Made by a program: the position numbers and the translations under genes. From positions 1 to 64,000 of the forward strand of contig JBNKDU010000173.1 in assembly GCA_050288425.1 (NCBI GenBank): DNA of 64,000 nucleotides, in the 5' to 3' direction. The notes beneath the pieces are model-generated. The model was not told the DNA's origin. It made no database searches and saw only the letters and a list, made by a program, of their open reading frames with translations. The stretch is from JARRKU01 sp050288425 (GTDB lineage: Bacteria; Desulfobacterota; Desulfobacteria; Desulfobacterales; Desulfosarcinaceae). Position 1 is the stretch's first letter, and every line of letters begins with the position of its first letter. This document shows, piece after piece, positions 1-6,480 of this stretch.

Positions 1-465
1 CAGGAATGCCGGCAGGGCGCGCAGACGCTCTCCAAAGGCGCGGGCGGACGCCTCCAGGGCTTCGGCCAGCCCGAAGGCGACGATGGTCAGATGGAAGGTG
101 GGTTGGCTGCGAAAGGGTTTGACCAGGGACAACTGCTCGGACACGGTCACCAGCGCACGGTGCAGCATGCTGACATCCACGTCCACGGGCGCCGTGGGCC
201 GGGGGGGCCGCAGGGCCGCCAGGCGCTGTTTCCACTGGGCCAGATTCGCCAGGACCTCGTTCAGTCCCGCTTCGGAAAAATCATCCCAGCGGGACCAGTC
301 CGGATTGGGCGCCCGGTAGTGGGGAAAGAAGTGAAACTCGTCGCTGCCCAGGCAGACCGGGAACCGGGCGCCCAGGCCGGCGTAGATCTCTTCGGCCAGG
401 GATTCCAACCGGTGGGGCGCACCGTGGGTCGGACCTGGCGATGTCTCCTGCTCCCGGGTCTTCAT
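1..465 (-). CDS. Hypothetical protein, C-terminus cut off by the window edge
   Basis: An open frame runs from an ATG at 465 leftwards to the first base of the window without a stop, giving the first 155 residues of a longer protein. I do not recognise the family. The visible part is soluble, mostly helical in character and rich in Ala, Leu, Arg and Trp, with no signal peptide or membrane segment. Codon use is the same GC-rich pattern as the neighbours. It lies on the same strand as the DUF3786 gene and 86 bp downstream of it, so it could be the last gene of that transcript. Two open frames on the opposite strand here look like shadows. Confidence 0.6.
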   Translation of the reverse strand, partial: MKTREQETSPGPTHGAPHRLESLAEEIYAGLGARFPVCLGSDEFHFFPHYRAPNPDWSRWDDFSEAGLNEVLANLAQWKQRLAALRPPRPTAPVDVDVSMLHRALVTVSEQLSLVKPFRSQPTFHLTIVAFGLAEALEASARAFGERLRALPAFL

Positions 466-551
466 GGGTCTCCGTCGTGATTGTATTTGCGATGCCCGCG
501 GCCCCTTTGCTCCACGGCCGGAAGGGTCGCCGGCCGGGTCGGCCCTTCTTC

Positions 552-1355
552 CTAAACCCCGTGACGATGGGAGATCTTGGTGAACATGTTGGCCAGCCCC
601 GTGCCCAGGGTATAGAGCGAGCCGACGGACAGATTCTTATCGACGTGTTGGTCGAAGAAGAGGTTCAGGGAGGATTCCATGCCTTCTTCCGGTTTCCAGT
701 AACATATCAGCAGGGGCACCAGGGGCAGGGGGTGCAGCACGATGGAGACGTCGGAGTGATGGAAATTCTCAGCGGGCCGGCCGGCGAACAGGTCCACCAT
801 GTCGGCGAACAGCTCGGTGTAGGTGTCGGCCACCAGTTTCAACGGCTTTTCACAGCGGTGGACAAAGAAATTGTCCCACGATTTGCCGCCTTCCAACTCG
901 CGCAAGGCGACCCAGCCACCGGAGGCCGGCACGCCCCGGCCGTTGATCAGGTGGTCCATCAAAGGTTCGGTGATCCACTCATGGACGTGGATGTCCGAGT
1001 AGAAGCGCCCATGGGCGTCCACACTGAAATCCTTGCCCAGGACCTTGAGCGTCAGCCGATCCTGATGGAAACGGCCGCCCAGCCGCCGGGCGGCGTCGGC
1101 CAGATCCAAGTCGGCGAGACGGGTTTTGAGTTGCTCGGCGCGGGCGGCCATCTCGGCTGCGGCGCTCTGCCCGACCGAGGGGACATCGTCATGGCGTGCC
1201 GCCAGCGCGGCATCGACGTGGGGACATTCGCCCAGGCGGGCCTCCCCCTTGAATACGGCCGCCGCGAAGGCCAGGCAGGTGGGGCGCCCGCACTCCTTGC
1301 AACTGGATTTGTTCAGCAACTTGAAGACCGCCATGGCGTTTTCGAACCGGTTCAT
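552..1355 (-). CDS. DUF3786 protein with N-terminal Fe-S cluster motif
   Basis: This 267-residue protein starts with a cysteine motif, CKECGRPTC followed about 16 residues later by another Cys (GECPHV). That is the four-cysteine signature of the putative [4Fe-4S] domain found in corrinoid and CO-dehydrogenase-related proteins. The rest matches my memory of DUF3786, a family common in strict anaerobes (segments like WITEPLMDHLINGRG and LLICYWKPEEGMESSLN). The ATG at 1355 overlaps the stop of the upstream cupin gene by 4 bp (ATGA), so the two are probably translationally coupled. The biochemical function is unknown. An electron-transfer or corrinoid/folate-linked role is only suggested by the cluster motif. 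A longer in-frame start upstream would run through the cupin gene and was not used. Confidence 0.85.
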   Translation of the reverse strand: MNRFENAMAVFKLLNKSSCKECGRPTCLAFAAAVFKGEARLGECPHVDAALAARHDDVPSVGQSAAAEMAARAEQLKTRLADLDLADAARRLGGRFHQDRLTLKVLGKDFSVDAHGRFYSDIHVHEWITEPLMDHLINGRGVPASGGWVALRELEGGKSWDNFFVHRCEKPLKLVADTYTELFADMVDLFAGRPAENFHHSDVSIVLHPLPLVPLLICYWKPEEGMESSLNLFFDQHVDKNLSVGSLYTLGTGLANMFTKISHRHGV

Positions 1356-1690
1356 GGCTTCCCACTCTCCGGAAGATAATCTTCCCGCACCGGGGAGAAC
1401 ACCTCGACGGCCACGGAATCTTCCAGCGCCTCGGCGCCGTGTTCGAGGCCGCCGGCGATGGACCAGCTGTCGCCCGGCATGCATTCATGGAGTTGGTCTT
1501 CGATCCATAGGTGAATCCGGCCGGAGACCAGGTAACCGGTCTGCTCGTGGGGGTGCCCATGGCGGGGCAGCACCGTGCCCTGCTTCAGCCGAAACCGGAC
1601 CATCATCGTCTTGTCGCCGTATGCCAGGGTCTTGAGCCGGATGCCTTCCAGGGGCGTTCGATCGCCATCGTCACTATGTTTGATGAACAT
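1352..1690 (-). CDS. Cupin-domain protein
   Basis: A 112-residue single-domain cupin. The metal-binding cupin motif 1 is visible as RHGHPHEQTGYLVSG, with two His of the HxH type plus Glu, and motif 2 follows around PGDSWSIAGGLEHGAE, which supplies the last His. Such small cupins are beta-barrels that bind a divalent metal and act as dioxygenase-like, isomerase-like or sensing proteins; the substrate is unknown. I chose the ATG at 1690 because GAGGA lies 7 nt upstream of it; the in-frame ATG at 1720 would add ten polar residues. The 4-bp stop/start overlap with the DUF3786 gene indicates one operon. Confidence 0.85.
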   Translation of the reverse strand: MFIKHSDDGDRTPLEGIRLKTLAYGDKTMMVRFRLKQGTVLPRHGHPHEQTGYLVSGRIHLWIEDQLHECMPGDSWSIAGGLEHGAEALEDSVAVEVFSPVREDYLPESGKP

Positions 1691-1823
1691 TTGCGAGTCC
1701 TCGTTGGGGTGATTCGTCACATGGATGTTGACTTACGGGAGGGTGGGACCGGTGTTCAAAGCGTGTAAAATGCCGGCCGACGGAGGAGATATCCCCGGAC
1801 CCAACCCCCGGGTGGACCGAACG

Positions 1824-2474
1824 TCACGGGTAGGGATTGCGGGCGCGCATCCGTGCCAGCCGTTCTTCCATGCCCTCCAGGGTGTGCTCCATGTCAGCGA
1901 TGTCGGTGAGCATCGATTTCTGGTCTTCCTCCAGATGGCGAAGCTCGTCGAGCAATTGGCGACGGCGTTGGGGGCTGACCCCGGGCCGCACCAACTCTTC
2001 TTCGGTATCGGCGATATCCTTTTCGATGGCCTCCAGGATATCGTGCTGTTTCTGCAGCTCCTGCTCCTGCTTTTTCACGGACCCGGCGTAATTGTATACA
2101 TCGCGTCCCTGGTTGAGGGCGCGGATGTAGGCGGCTTCCAGATGCTTGGGGCAGGACCCGTTGTAGCGTTTGCCCGCGTTGCCCCGGGCATAGCCGTTGC
2201 GCGGGGTGCAGTACTCTTCCAGCCCTTTCTGGCGGCCCTGTTCATAGGTGGCGAAGTCCGGTGCGATGCCGTACTTGGCGCAGGCCTTGCGGTGCTGGCT
2301 GATGTGCGACGCCGGGTAACCCCGGGCCCCGTCCTCCAGGCCGATGCTGAACCAGTCGGCGTTGCGGCATTCGTCTTCGTCCAGGGTGGCGCAGCCGGCC
2401 AGGGCCGTCAGGGAGAAAATCAGGAAAGCGATCGCCGCCGTCCGTCGGGAAAATTTATACATGGGTTGCTGCAT
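1824..2474 (-). CDS. DUF2799-type lipoprotein
   Basis: A 216-residue protein with a clear lipoprotein signal: a basic start, a hydrophobic stretch and the lipobox LTALAGC, so it should be lipidated and sit in the periplasm or outer membrane. The mature part contains a WFSIGLEDGARGY segment and spaced Cys/Gly/Tyr residues typical of DUF2799. It ends in a roughly 90-residue, Glu/Gln/Arg-rich stretch (from about residue 125) predicted by eye to be a coiled coil. The start at 2474 has GGAG-like bases about 8 nt upstream. It stands alone between the cupin gene and bzaF, and its role is unknown. Confidence 0.8.
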   Translation of the reverse strand: MQQPMYKFSRRTAAIAFLIFSLTALAGCATLDEDECRNADWFSIGLEDGARGYPASHISQHRKACAKYGIAPDFATYEQGRQKGLEEYCTPRNGYARGNAGKRYNGSCPKHLEAAYIRALNQGRDVYNYAGSVKKQEQELQKQHDILEAIEKDIADTEEELVRPGVSPQRRRQLLDELRHLEEDQKSMLTDIADMEHTLEGMEERLARMRARNPYP

Positions 2475-2560
2475 GATTTCCGCTCCGGTTTGGGTGGGTT
2501 TGCGGGTGCGACCCGAATCCATTGGATTTTCCCGAATTCTAACGGCCCTGGCCCCTGGGG

Positions 2561-3877
2561 TCAAGCCTTGGGGCTGCCGGCGAGGATGTCGGCGAATAAA
2601 TTCGACGAGGCCTTGTTGGCGCAAAAATCCCCGCACATGGTGCATACCGAGGCATCGCGGGTGGGCGAGCGGTCGGCCCGGATCTTCCGGGCATCCTCGG
2701 GAAACAGGGCGTGGGCGAACTGGCCGGCCCAGTCCAGGTCGCGGCGCGCCTTGCTCATGGCCAGATCCCGGGGCCGGGTGCGTTCGGGATATTTGGACAG
2801 ATCGCCGATGTGGGCCGCCAGGCGGGCCACCTTGACCCCTTCGATGACATCCGCCTCGTTGGGCAGCGCCAGGTGTTCGGCCGGGGTGATGTAGCAGACC
2901 AGGTCGGCGCCATAGCGGGCCGACTGGGCCGCGCCGATGGCGGCCACCACGTGGTCGTAAGCCGCTCCCACATCCGTGGGCAGAGGTCCCAGCATGTAAT
3001 AGGGCGCATAATTGCTCATGCGCTTCTGGAGGATGATGTTGGCCTCGATCTCGTCCATGGGCACGTGACCGGGTCCCTCCACCATCATCTGGCAGCCCAT
3101 CTTGCGTCCTTCTTCGGCCAGTTCGCAATTGATCAGCAACTCCTGGATCATGGCGCGGTCGAAGGAGTCGCCGATGGAGCCGGCCCGCAGTCCGTTGCCC
3201 AGGGAGAGCACCACGTCGTAACGCTTGAGGATCTCCACCACCCGATCGAACCGGGCATAGAGCGGGTTCTCCTTATGGTTGGCCTTCATCCAGGCCACCA
3301 TGGAGGCGCCGCCTTTGCTCACCAGTCCGCCGTAGCGGTAGCCCTGTTTTTCCAGGCGCTCGATGGTGTAGAGGTTGATGCCGCAGTGGATGGCCATGAA
3401 GGCCATGCCGTCGGCGCACTGCTGCTCGATGAGGTCGAAGAGCAACTCCTCGTCCAGGCGGTTGGGATCGCCGTAGCGCCGGGCGGCCTCGCAAAAGGCC
3501 TGGTAAAGGGGCACGTTGCCCACGGGCAGGTCCACGGCGGCGATGACTTCCCGCCGGATCCTGTCCAGGTCGCCGCCCACGGAGAGCTCCATCAGGGTGT
3601 CCGCGCCGGCCTGCTGGGCGGCGACGGCCTTGCGTATCTCGGCGTCGATGTCGCAGATATCGGTGGAGGTGCCGATGGAGGCGTTGATCTTCGTGGCCAG
3701 TCCGCGGCCGATGCCCACTACTGCGGTGGGATGGGTGTTGTTCCGGGGGATGACGATCTGGCCGTCGGCGATGCGCCGGCGCACGACGTCGGCCGGCAGC
3801 CCTTCGGCCGCGGCGACCTTTTCCATCTGGGGGGTGATGTCTCCGTTGACGGCGGATTCAACCTGGGTGAAAGCCAT
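2561..3877 (-). CDS. bzaF: ThiC-family radical SAM enzyme, probably 5-hydroxybenzimidazole synthase (BzaF)
   Basis: This 438-residue protein is unmistakably ThiC-like: an IVIPRNN start region, VEGPGHVPMDEIEANI, YYMLGPLPTDVGAAYDH, CYITPAEHLALPN, and a C-terminal cluster motif CTMCGDFC at 412-419. ThiC turns aminoimidazole ribotide into the thiamin pyrimidine. The paralogue BzaF turns the same substrate into 5-hydroxybenzimidazole, the lower ligand of anaerobically made cobamides. BzaF is favoured because the leader holds a cobalamin riboswitch and no thiamin riboswitch, and because the protein is short, without the N-terminal extension of proteobacterial ThiC. The cysteine spacing seen is CX2CX3C, whereas E. 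coli-type ThiC has CX2CX4C. The start at 3877 has AAAGGAAGTG upstream. ThiC proper remains possible. Confidence 0.75.
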   Translation of the reverse strand: MAFTQVESAVNGDITPQMEKVAAAEGLPADVVRRRIADGQIVIPRNNTHPTAVVGIGRGLATKINASIGTSTDICDIDAEIRKAVAAQQAGADTLMELSVGGDLDRIRREVIAAVDLPVGNVPLYQAFCEAARRYGDPNRLDEELLFDLIEQQCADGMAFMAIHCGINLYTIERLEKQGYRYGGLVSKGGASMVAWMKANHKENPLYARFDRVVEILKRYDVVLSLGNGLRAGSIGDSFDRAMIQELLINCELAEEGRKMGCQMMVEGPGHVPMDEIEANIILQKRMSNYAPYYMLGPLPTDVGAAYDHVVAAIGAAQSARYGADLVCYITPAEHLALPNEADVIEGVKVARLAAHIGDLSKYPERTRPRDLAMSKARRDLDWAGQFAHALFPEDARKIRADRSPTRDASVCTMCGDFCANKASSNLFADILAGSPKA

Positions 3878-3910
3878 GGTCACTTCCTTTCTCCGATCAT
3901 GGCCGGGGCA

Positions 3911-3962
3911 TAAAAAACCCCGGGCCGGGCCGGACCTTTGCGGTCCGGATGAAGCCTGGGGA
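3911..3962 (-). terminator. Intrinsic terminator, expression platform of the cobalamin riboswitch
   Basis: On the minus strand a GC hairpin (CCGGACC / GGTCCGG, loop GCAAA) plus flanking C-rich and G-rich arms is followed directly by a run of six T. It lies between the B12 box and the bzaF start, where a riboswitch terminator is expected. The likely mode is transcription termination when cobalamin is bound. Confidence 0.75.
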
Positions 3963-3984
3963 TTTACCGTCTCCGCCAACGGCT

Positions 3985-4207
3985 GATGGATGCAACGGCA
4001 GGTCTTCTGACTCGTGGATCGCTCTACTGGCCGCGCCTTCCCGCACCACGCGCCCGTTGGGAATGGAAAACGTCCCCTCGGGAATCGATTGAATGGCACA
4101 GTGGCGATCGCGGCGTTCGTCCCCACTCACAGCGGCGGGTCCGTGCCGGAATCTCACCGGCTTCCCTTTTCAGCCCCGTTTCCGGGGCCACCGTACATCG
4201 TACCTTT
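3985..4207 (-). promoter_or_regulatory. Cobalamin (AdoCbl) riboswitch
   Basis: Reading the minus strand, the leader contains the conserved cobalamin-riboswitch core: GGGAAGCCGGTGAGATTCC, then ACGGACCCGCCGCTGTGA, a GCGGCCAGTA segment, and the B12 box AGTCAGAAGACCTGCC at about 3997-4012. Order and spacing match the class as I know it. It lies directly upstream of the ThiC-like gene, with a terminator between them. The 5' boundary is set from the predicted promoter and is approximate. Confidence 0.95.
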
Positions 4208-4213
4208 TGAAAC

Positions 4214-4242
4214 CGTCTACCGCCACGCCGGGCTCTTGTCAA
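4214..4242 (-). promoter_or_regulatory. Probable sigma-70 promoter for the riboswitch-bzaF transcript
   Basis: The minus strand shows TTGACA at 4242-4237, a 17-nt spacer and TAGACG at 4219-4214. The -35 box is perfect but the -10 box is weak. The implied start of transcription falls just before the riboswitch core. Confidence 0.5.
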
Positions 4243-4314
4243 GGGTCTTGGCGGCCTGCCGGTCCGTTTCCGCCGCGCCGTCCGGGTCGGCGGCAGCGGG
4301 CGGCCCCGCCTGCC

Positions 4315-4343
4315 TTGACAGCGTCGGCCATTGATCGGATAGT
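4315..4343 (+). promoter_or_regulatory. Probable sigma-70 promoter for the thioredoxin-reductase-like gene
   Basis: TTGACA at 4315-4320, a 17-nt spacer and GATAGT at 4338-4343, about 65 nt upstream of the ATG at 4410. It diverges from the bzaF promoter 75 bp away. Confidence 0.5.
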
Positions 4344-4409
4344 GAAACAACCTTTCCTATGGAGAACCGGCGGCGTTCCCGGCCGCCCCGGACGAAGCAG
4401 GAGGCGAAC

Positions 4410-5651
4410 ATGGCGGATCGCGGGATTGTGGTCTATGGCGCCCACTGGTGCCCGGACTGCCGACGCAGCAAGCAATTTCTGGGCGAACATCAGATCCCCT
4501 ACACCTGGGTCGACGTCGAGGAGGACAAGGCGGCCGAGGCCCTGGTCATGGAAAAGAACCAGGGCAAGCGGATCATCCCCACCATCGTCTTCGACGACGG
4601 CGATTTCCTGGTGGAACCGACCAATGCACAGCTGGCGGAGAAACTCGGTTTGAAAACCGTGGCCAGCCGGACCCACTACGACCTGATCGTGCTGGGGGGC
4701 GGACCGGCCGGCTTGACCGCGGCCCTCTACACCGCCCGGGAGGCCATCGACACCCTGGTGGTCGAACGGGCCGCATTCGGCGGCCAGGCGGCCGGCACGG
4801 AAAAACTGGACAACATGCCGGGGTTCCCCGACGGTGTGGCCGGCATCGAGTTTTCCGAACGCCTGCGCCGGCAGGCCGAACGATTCGGCGTCGAGTTGCT
4901 CCAGGCCCAGGAAGTGAAGGCAATCCGCCACCAGGACAACTACCAGTGCGTCACCACCGCCGACGGCAGCGAATACAGCGCCGGCGCCCTGCTCATCGCC
5001 ACCGGCAGCCGTTATAAACGTTTGGACGTTCCCGGCGAGTCCGACTACATCGGCGCCGGCGTGCACTTTTGCGCCACCTGCGACGGGCCTTTCTACAAAG
5101 GCCGCAAGGTTGCCGTTGTCGGCGGCGGAAACAGCGCCGCGGAAGAGAGCCTGCTGCTGACCAAGTTCGCCGACCGGGTCACCATCCTGGTGCGCGGGGG
5201 CGAATTCAAGGCCACGCGATTCATCCAGGACAAGGTGTTCTCCCATCCCCGCATCGAGGTGATGTGGCATACCGAGGTATCCGCATTCGCGGGCGCAGCC
5301 GGCAAGTTGAAAAAACTGGAAATCATCCGCAGCCAGGACAGGACGACGGGTGAGCTGACCGTGGACGGCGCCTTCATTTTCATCGGGCTCGTACCCAACA
5401 CGGCCTTTCTGGCGGACAGCGGTATCCGATTGGATCGCTGGGGGTTCGTGGTCACCGGCCACAACCTGCACCACGGTCTACCCAAACCCGACGGCTACGG
5501 GGACCGGGATCCCTACTTGCTCGAAACCTCCATCCCCGGCATCTTCGCCGCCGGAGACGTGCGCGACGCCAGCACCAAGCAGGTGGTCAGCGCCGCCGGG
5601 GAAGGGGGCACGGCGGCCCTGGAAATTCGAGAATACTTGAAAAGTCTCTGA
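4410..5651 (+). CDS. Glutaredoxin-thioredoxin reductase fusion flavoprotein
   Basis: A 413-residue fusion. Residues 1-80 are a glutaredoxin-like fold with the redox pair CPDC at 14-17. From about residue 90 follows a thioredoxin-reductase-type flavoprotein: the FAD-binding GGGPAG at 96-101, the active-site disulfide CATC at 221-224, the NADPH-binding VVGGGNSAAE, and a C-terminal FAD motif GIFAAGDVRD. It should pass electrons from NAD(P)H through FAD and the CATC pair to its own glutaredoxin domain, acting as a cytosolic disulfide reductase. The start at 4410 was chosen for its strong GCAGGAGG site; an upstream in-frame ATG would add 17 arginine-rich residues with no ribosome site. A fused N-terminal Grx is less common than separate proteins. 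Confidence 0.9.
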   Translation: MADRGIVVYGAHWCPDCRRSKQFLGEHQIPYTWVDVEEDKAAEALVMEKNQGKRIIPTIVFDDGDFLVEPTNAQLAEKLGLKTVASRTHYDLIVLGGGPAGLTAALYTAREAIDTLVVERAAFGGQAAGTEKLDNMPGFPDGVAGIEFSERLRRQAERFGVELLQAQEVKAIRHQDNYQCVTTADGSEYSAGALLIATGSRYKRLDVPGESDYIGAGVHFCATCDGPFYKGRKVAVVGGGNSAAEESLLLTKFADRVTILVRGGEFKATRFIQDKVFSHPRIEVMWHTEVSAFAGAAGKLKKLEIIRSQDRTTGELTVDGAFIFIGLVPNTAFLADSGIRLDRWGFVVTGHNLHHGLPKPDGYGDRDPYLLETSIPGIFAAGDVRDASTKQVVSAAGEGGTAALEIREYLKSL

Positions 5652-5676
5652 CCGTGCCGGGGCGATCCGGCCCGTT

Positions 5677-6384
5677 CTACCCCTCCTTGGCGGCATTCCG
5701 GCCGCTACGGTTGTGCTCGTAGCGCATCTGCAGCAATTCCACCAGCAGGGCGAAGCCCATGGGCAGGTAGATATAGGCCTTGGGAACGTGCTTGTGCAGG
5801 CCTTCCATGAAAATGGTGATGCCGATGGTGATCAGGAAGGAGAGGGCCAGAATCTTCAACGCCGGGTGGCGCAGGATGAACTCGCCGATGGGCCGGGCGT
5901 AGATGAGGATGCCCACGAACGAAAGCACCACGGCGGTGACGATGATCCACAACCGATCGGTGAGCCCCACGGCGGTGATCACCGAATCCACGGAGAAGAC
6001 GATGTCCAGCAGGACGATCTGGGCGATGACGGCCCCATAGGCGCCGCCGCCCGGTACCGGTTCCACCTCCTCGGCGGCCAGGGAAAGGGTATGGTGGATC
6101 TCCTTGACCGCCTTATATAGAAGAAAAAGCCCGCCGGCCAGCAGGATCAGGTCGCGCACCGACAGGTTCCAGATCAGCGGGTCGGTCAGCCCGGCCAGGG
6201 CGACCACCACCGCCAGCATCGCGATCCGGGCCACCATGGCCAGCGAGAGACCCATCACCCGTGCGCGCTGGCGCTCCTCTCCGGGGAGCCGCGAAACGAT
6301 AATGGCGATCACCAGCACGTTGTCCACTCCCAACACCAGTTCCAGTCCGATCAACAAGGCCAACAGGGCCAGTGCATCTGCCAT
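5677..6384 (-). CDS. TerC/YjbE-family integral membrane protein
   Basis: A 235-residue protein with about seven membrane segments. The TerC signature is clear: LELVLGVDNVLVIAIIVSRLP near the start and LLDIVFSVDSVITAVGL in the middle, the two internally repeated segments whose acidic residues lie in the membrane. TerC proteins are linked to tellurite resistance and, in better-studied cases, to manganese export that loads exported metalloenzymes. The substrate here is not shown by the sequence. The gene converges with the thioredoxin-reductase-like gene 25 bp away. The start at 6384 follows GAAAGGGGC. Confidence 0.9.
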   Translation of the reverse strand: MADALALLALLIGLELVLGVDNVLVIAIIVSRLPGEERQRARVMGLSLAMVARIAMLAVVVALAGLTDPLIWNLSVRDLILLAGGLFLLYKAVKEIHHTLSLAAEEVEPVPGGGAYGAVIAQIVLLDIVFSVDSVITAVGLTDRLWIIVTAVVLSFVGILIYARPIGEFILRHPALKILALSFLITIGITIFMEGLHKHVPKAYIYLPMGFALLVELLQMRYEHNRSGRNAAKEG

Positions 6385-6480
6385 GGATTGCCCCTTTCAT
6401 CCGGGTTCCGAGGACCACTCTATTCCGAAGCCCGTCTTCTTCGTGCTGGATGGACCGGTTATCCTCTTCTTGTTGCTTCC

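Noticed and set aside
3985..4207. Thiamin (TPP) riboswitch ahead of the ThiC-like gene
   Set aside because: The conserved core and B12 box are those of the cobalamin class; no TPP-riboswitch core (CUGAGA / ACCUGAUC-type) is present.
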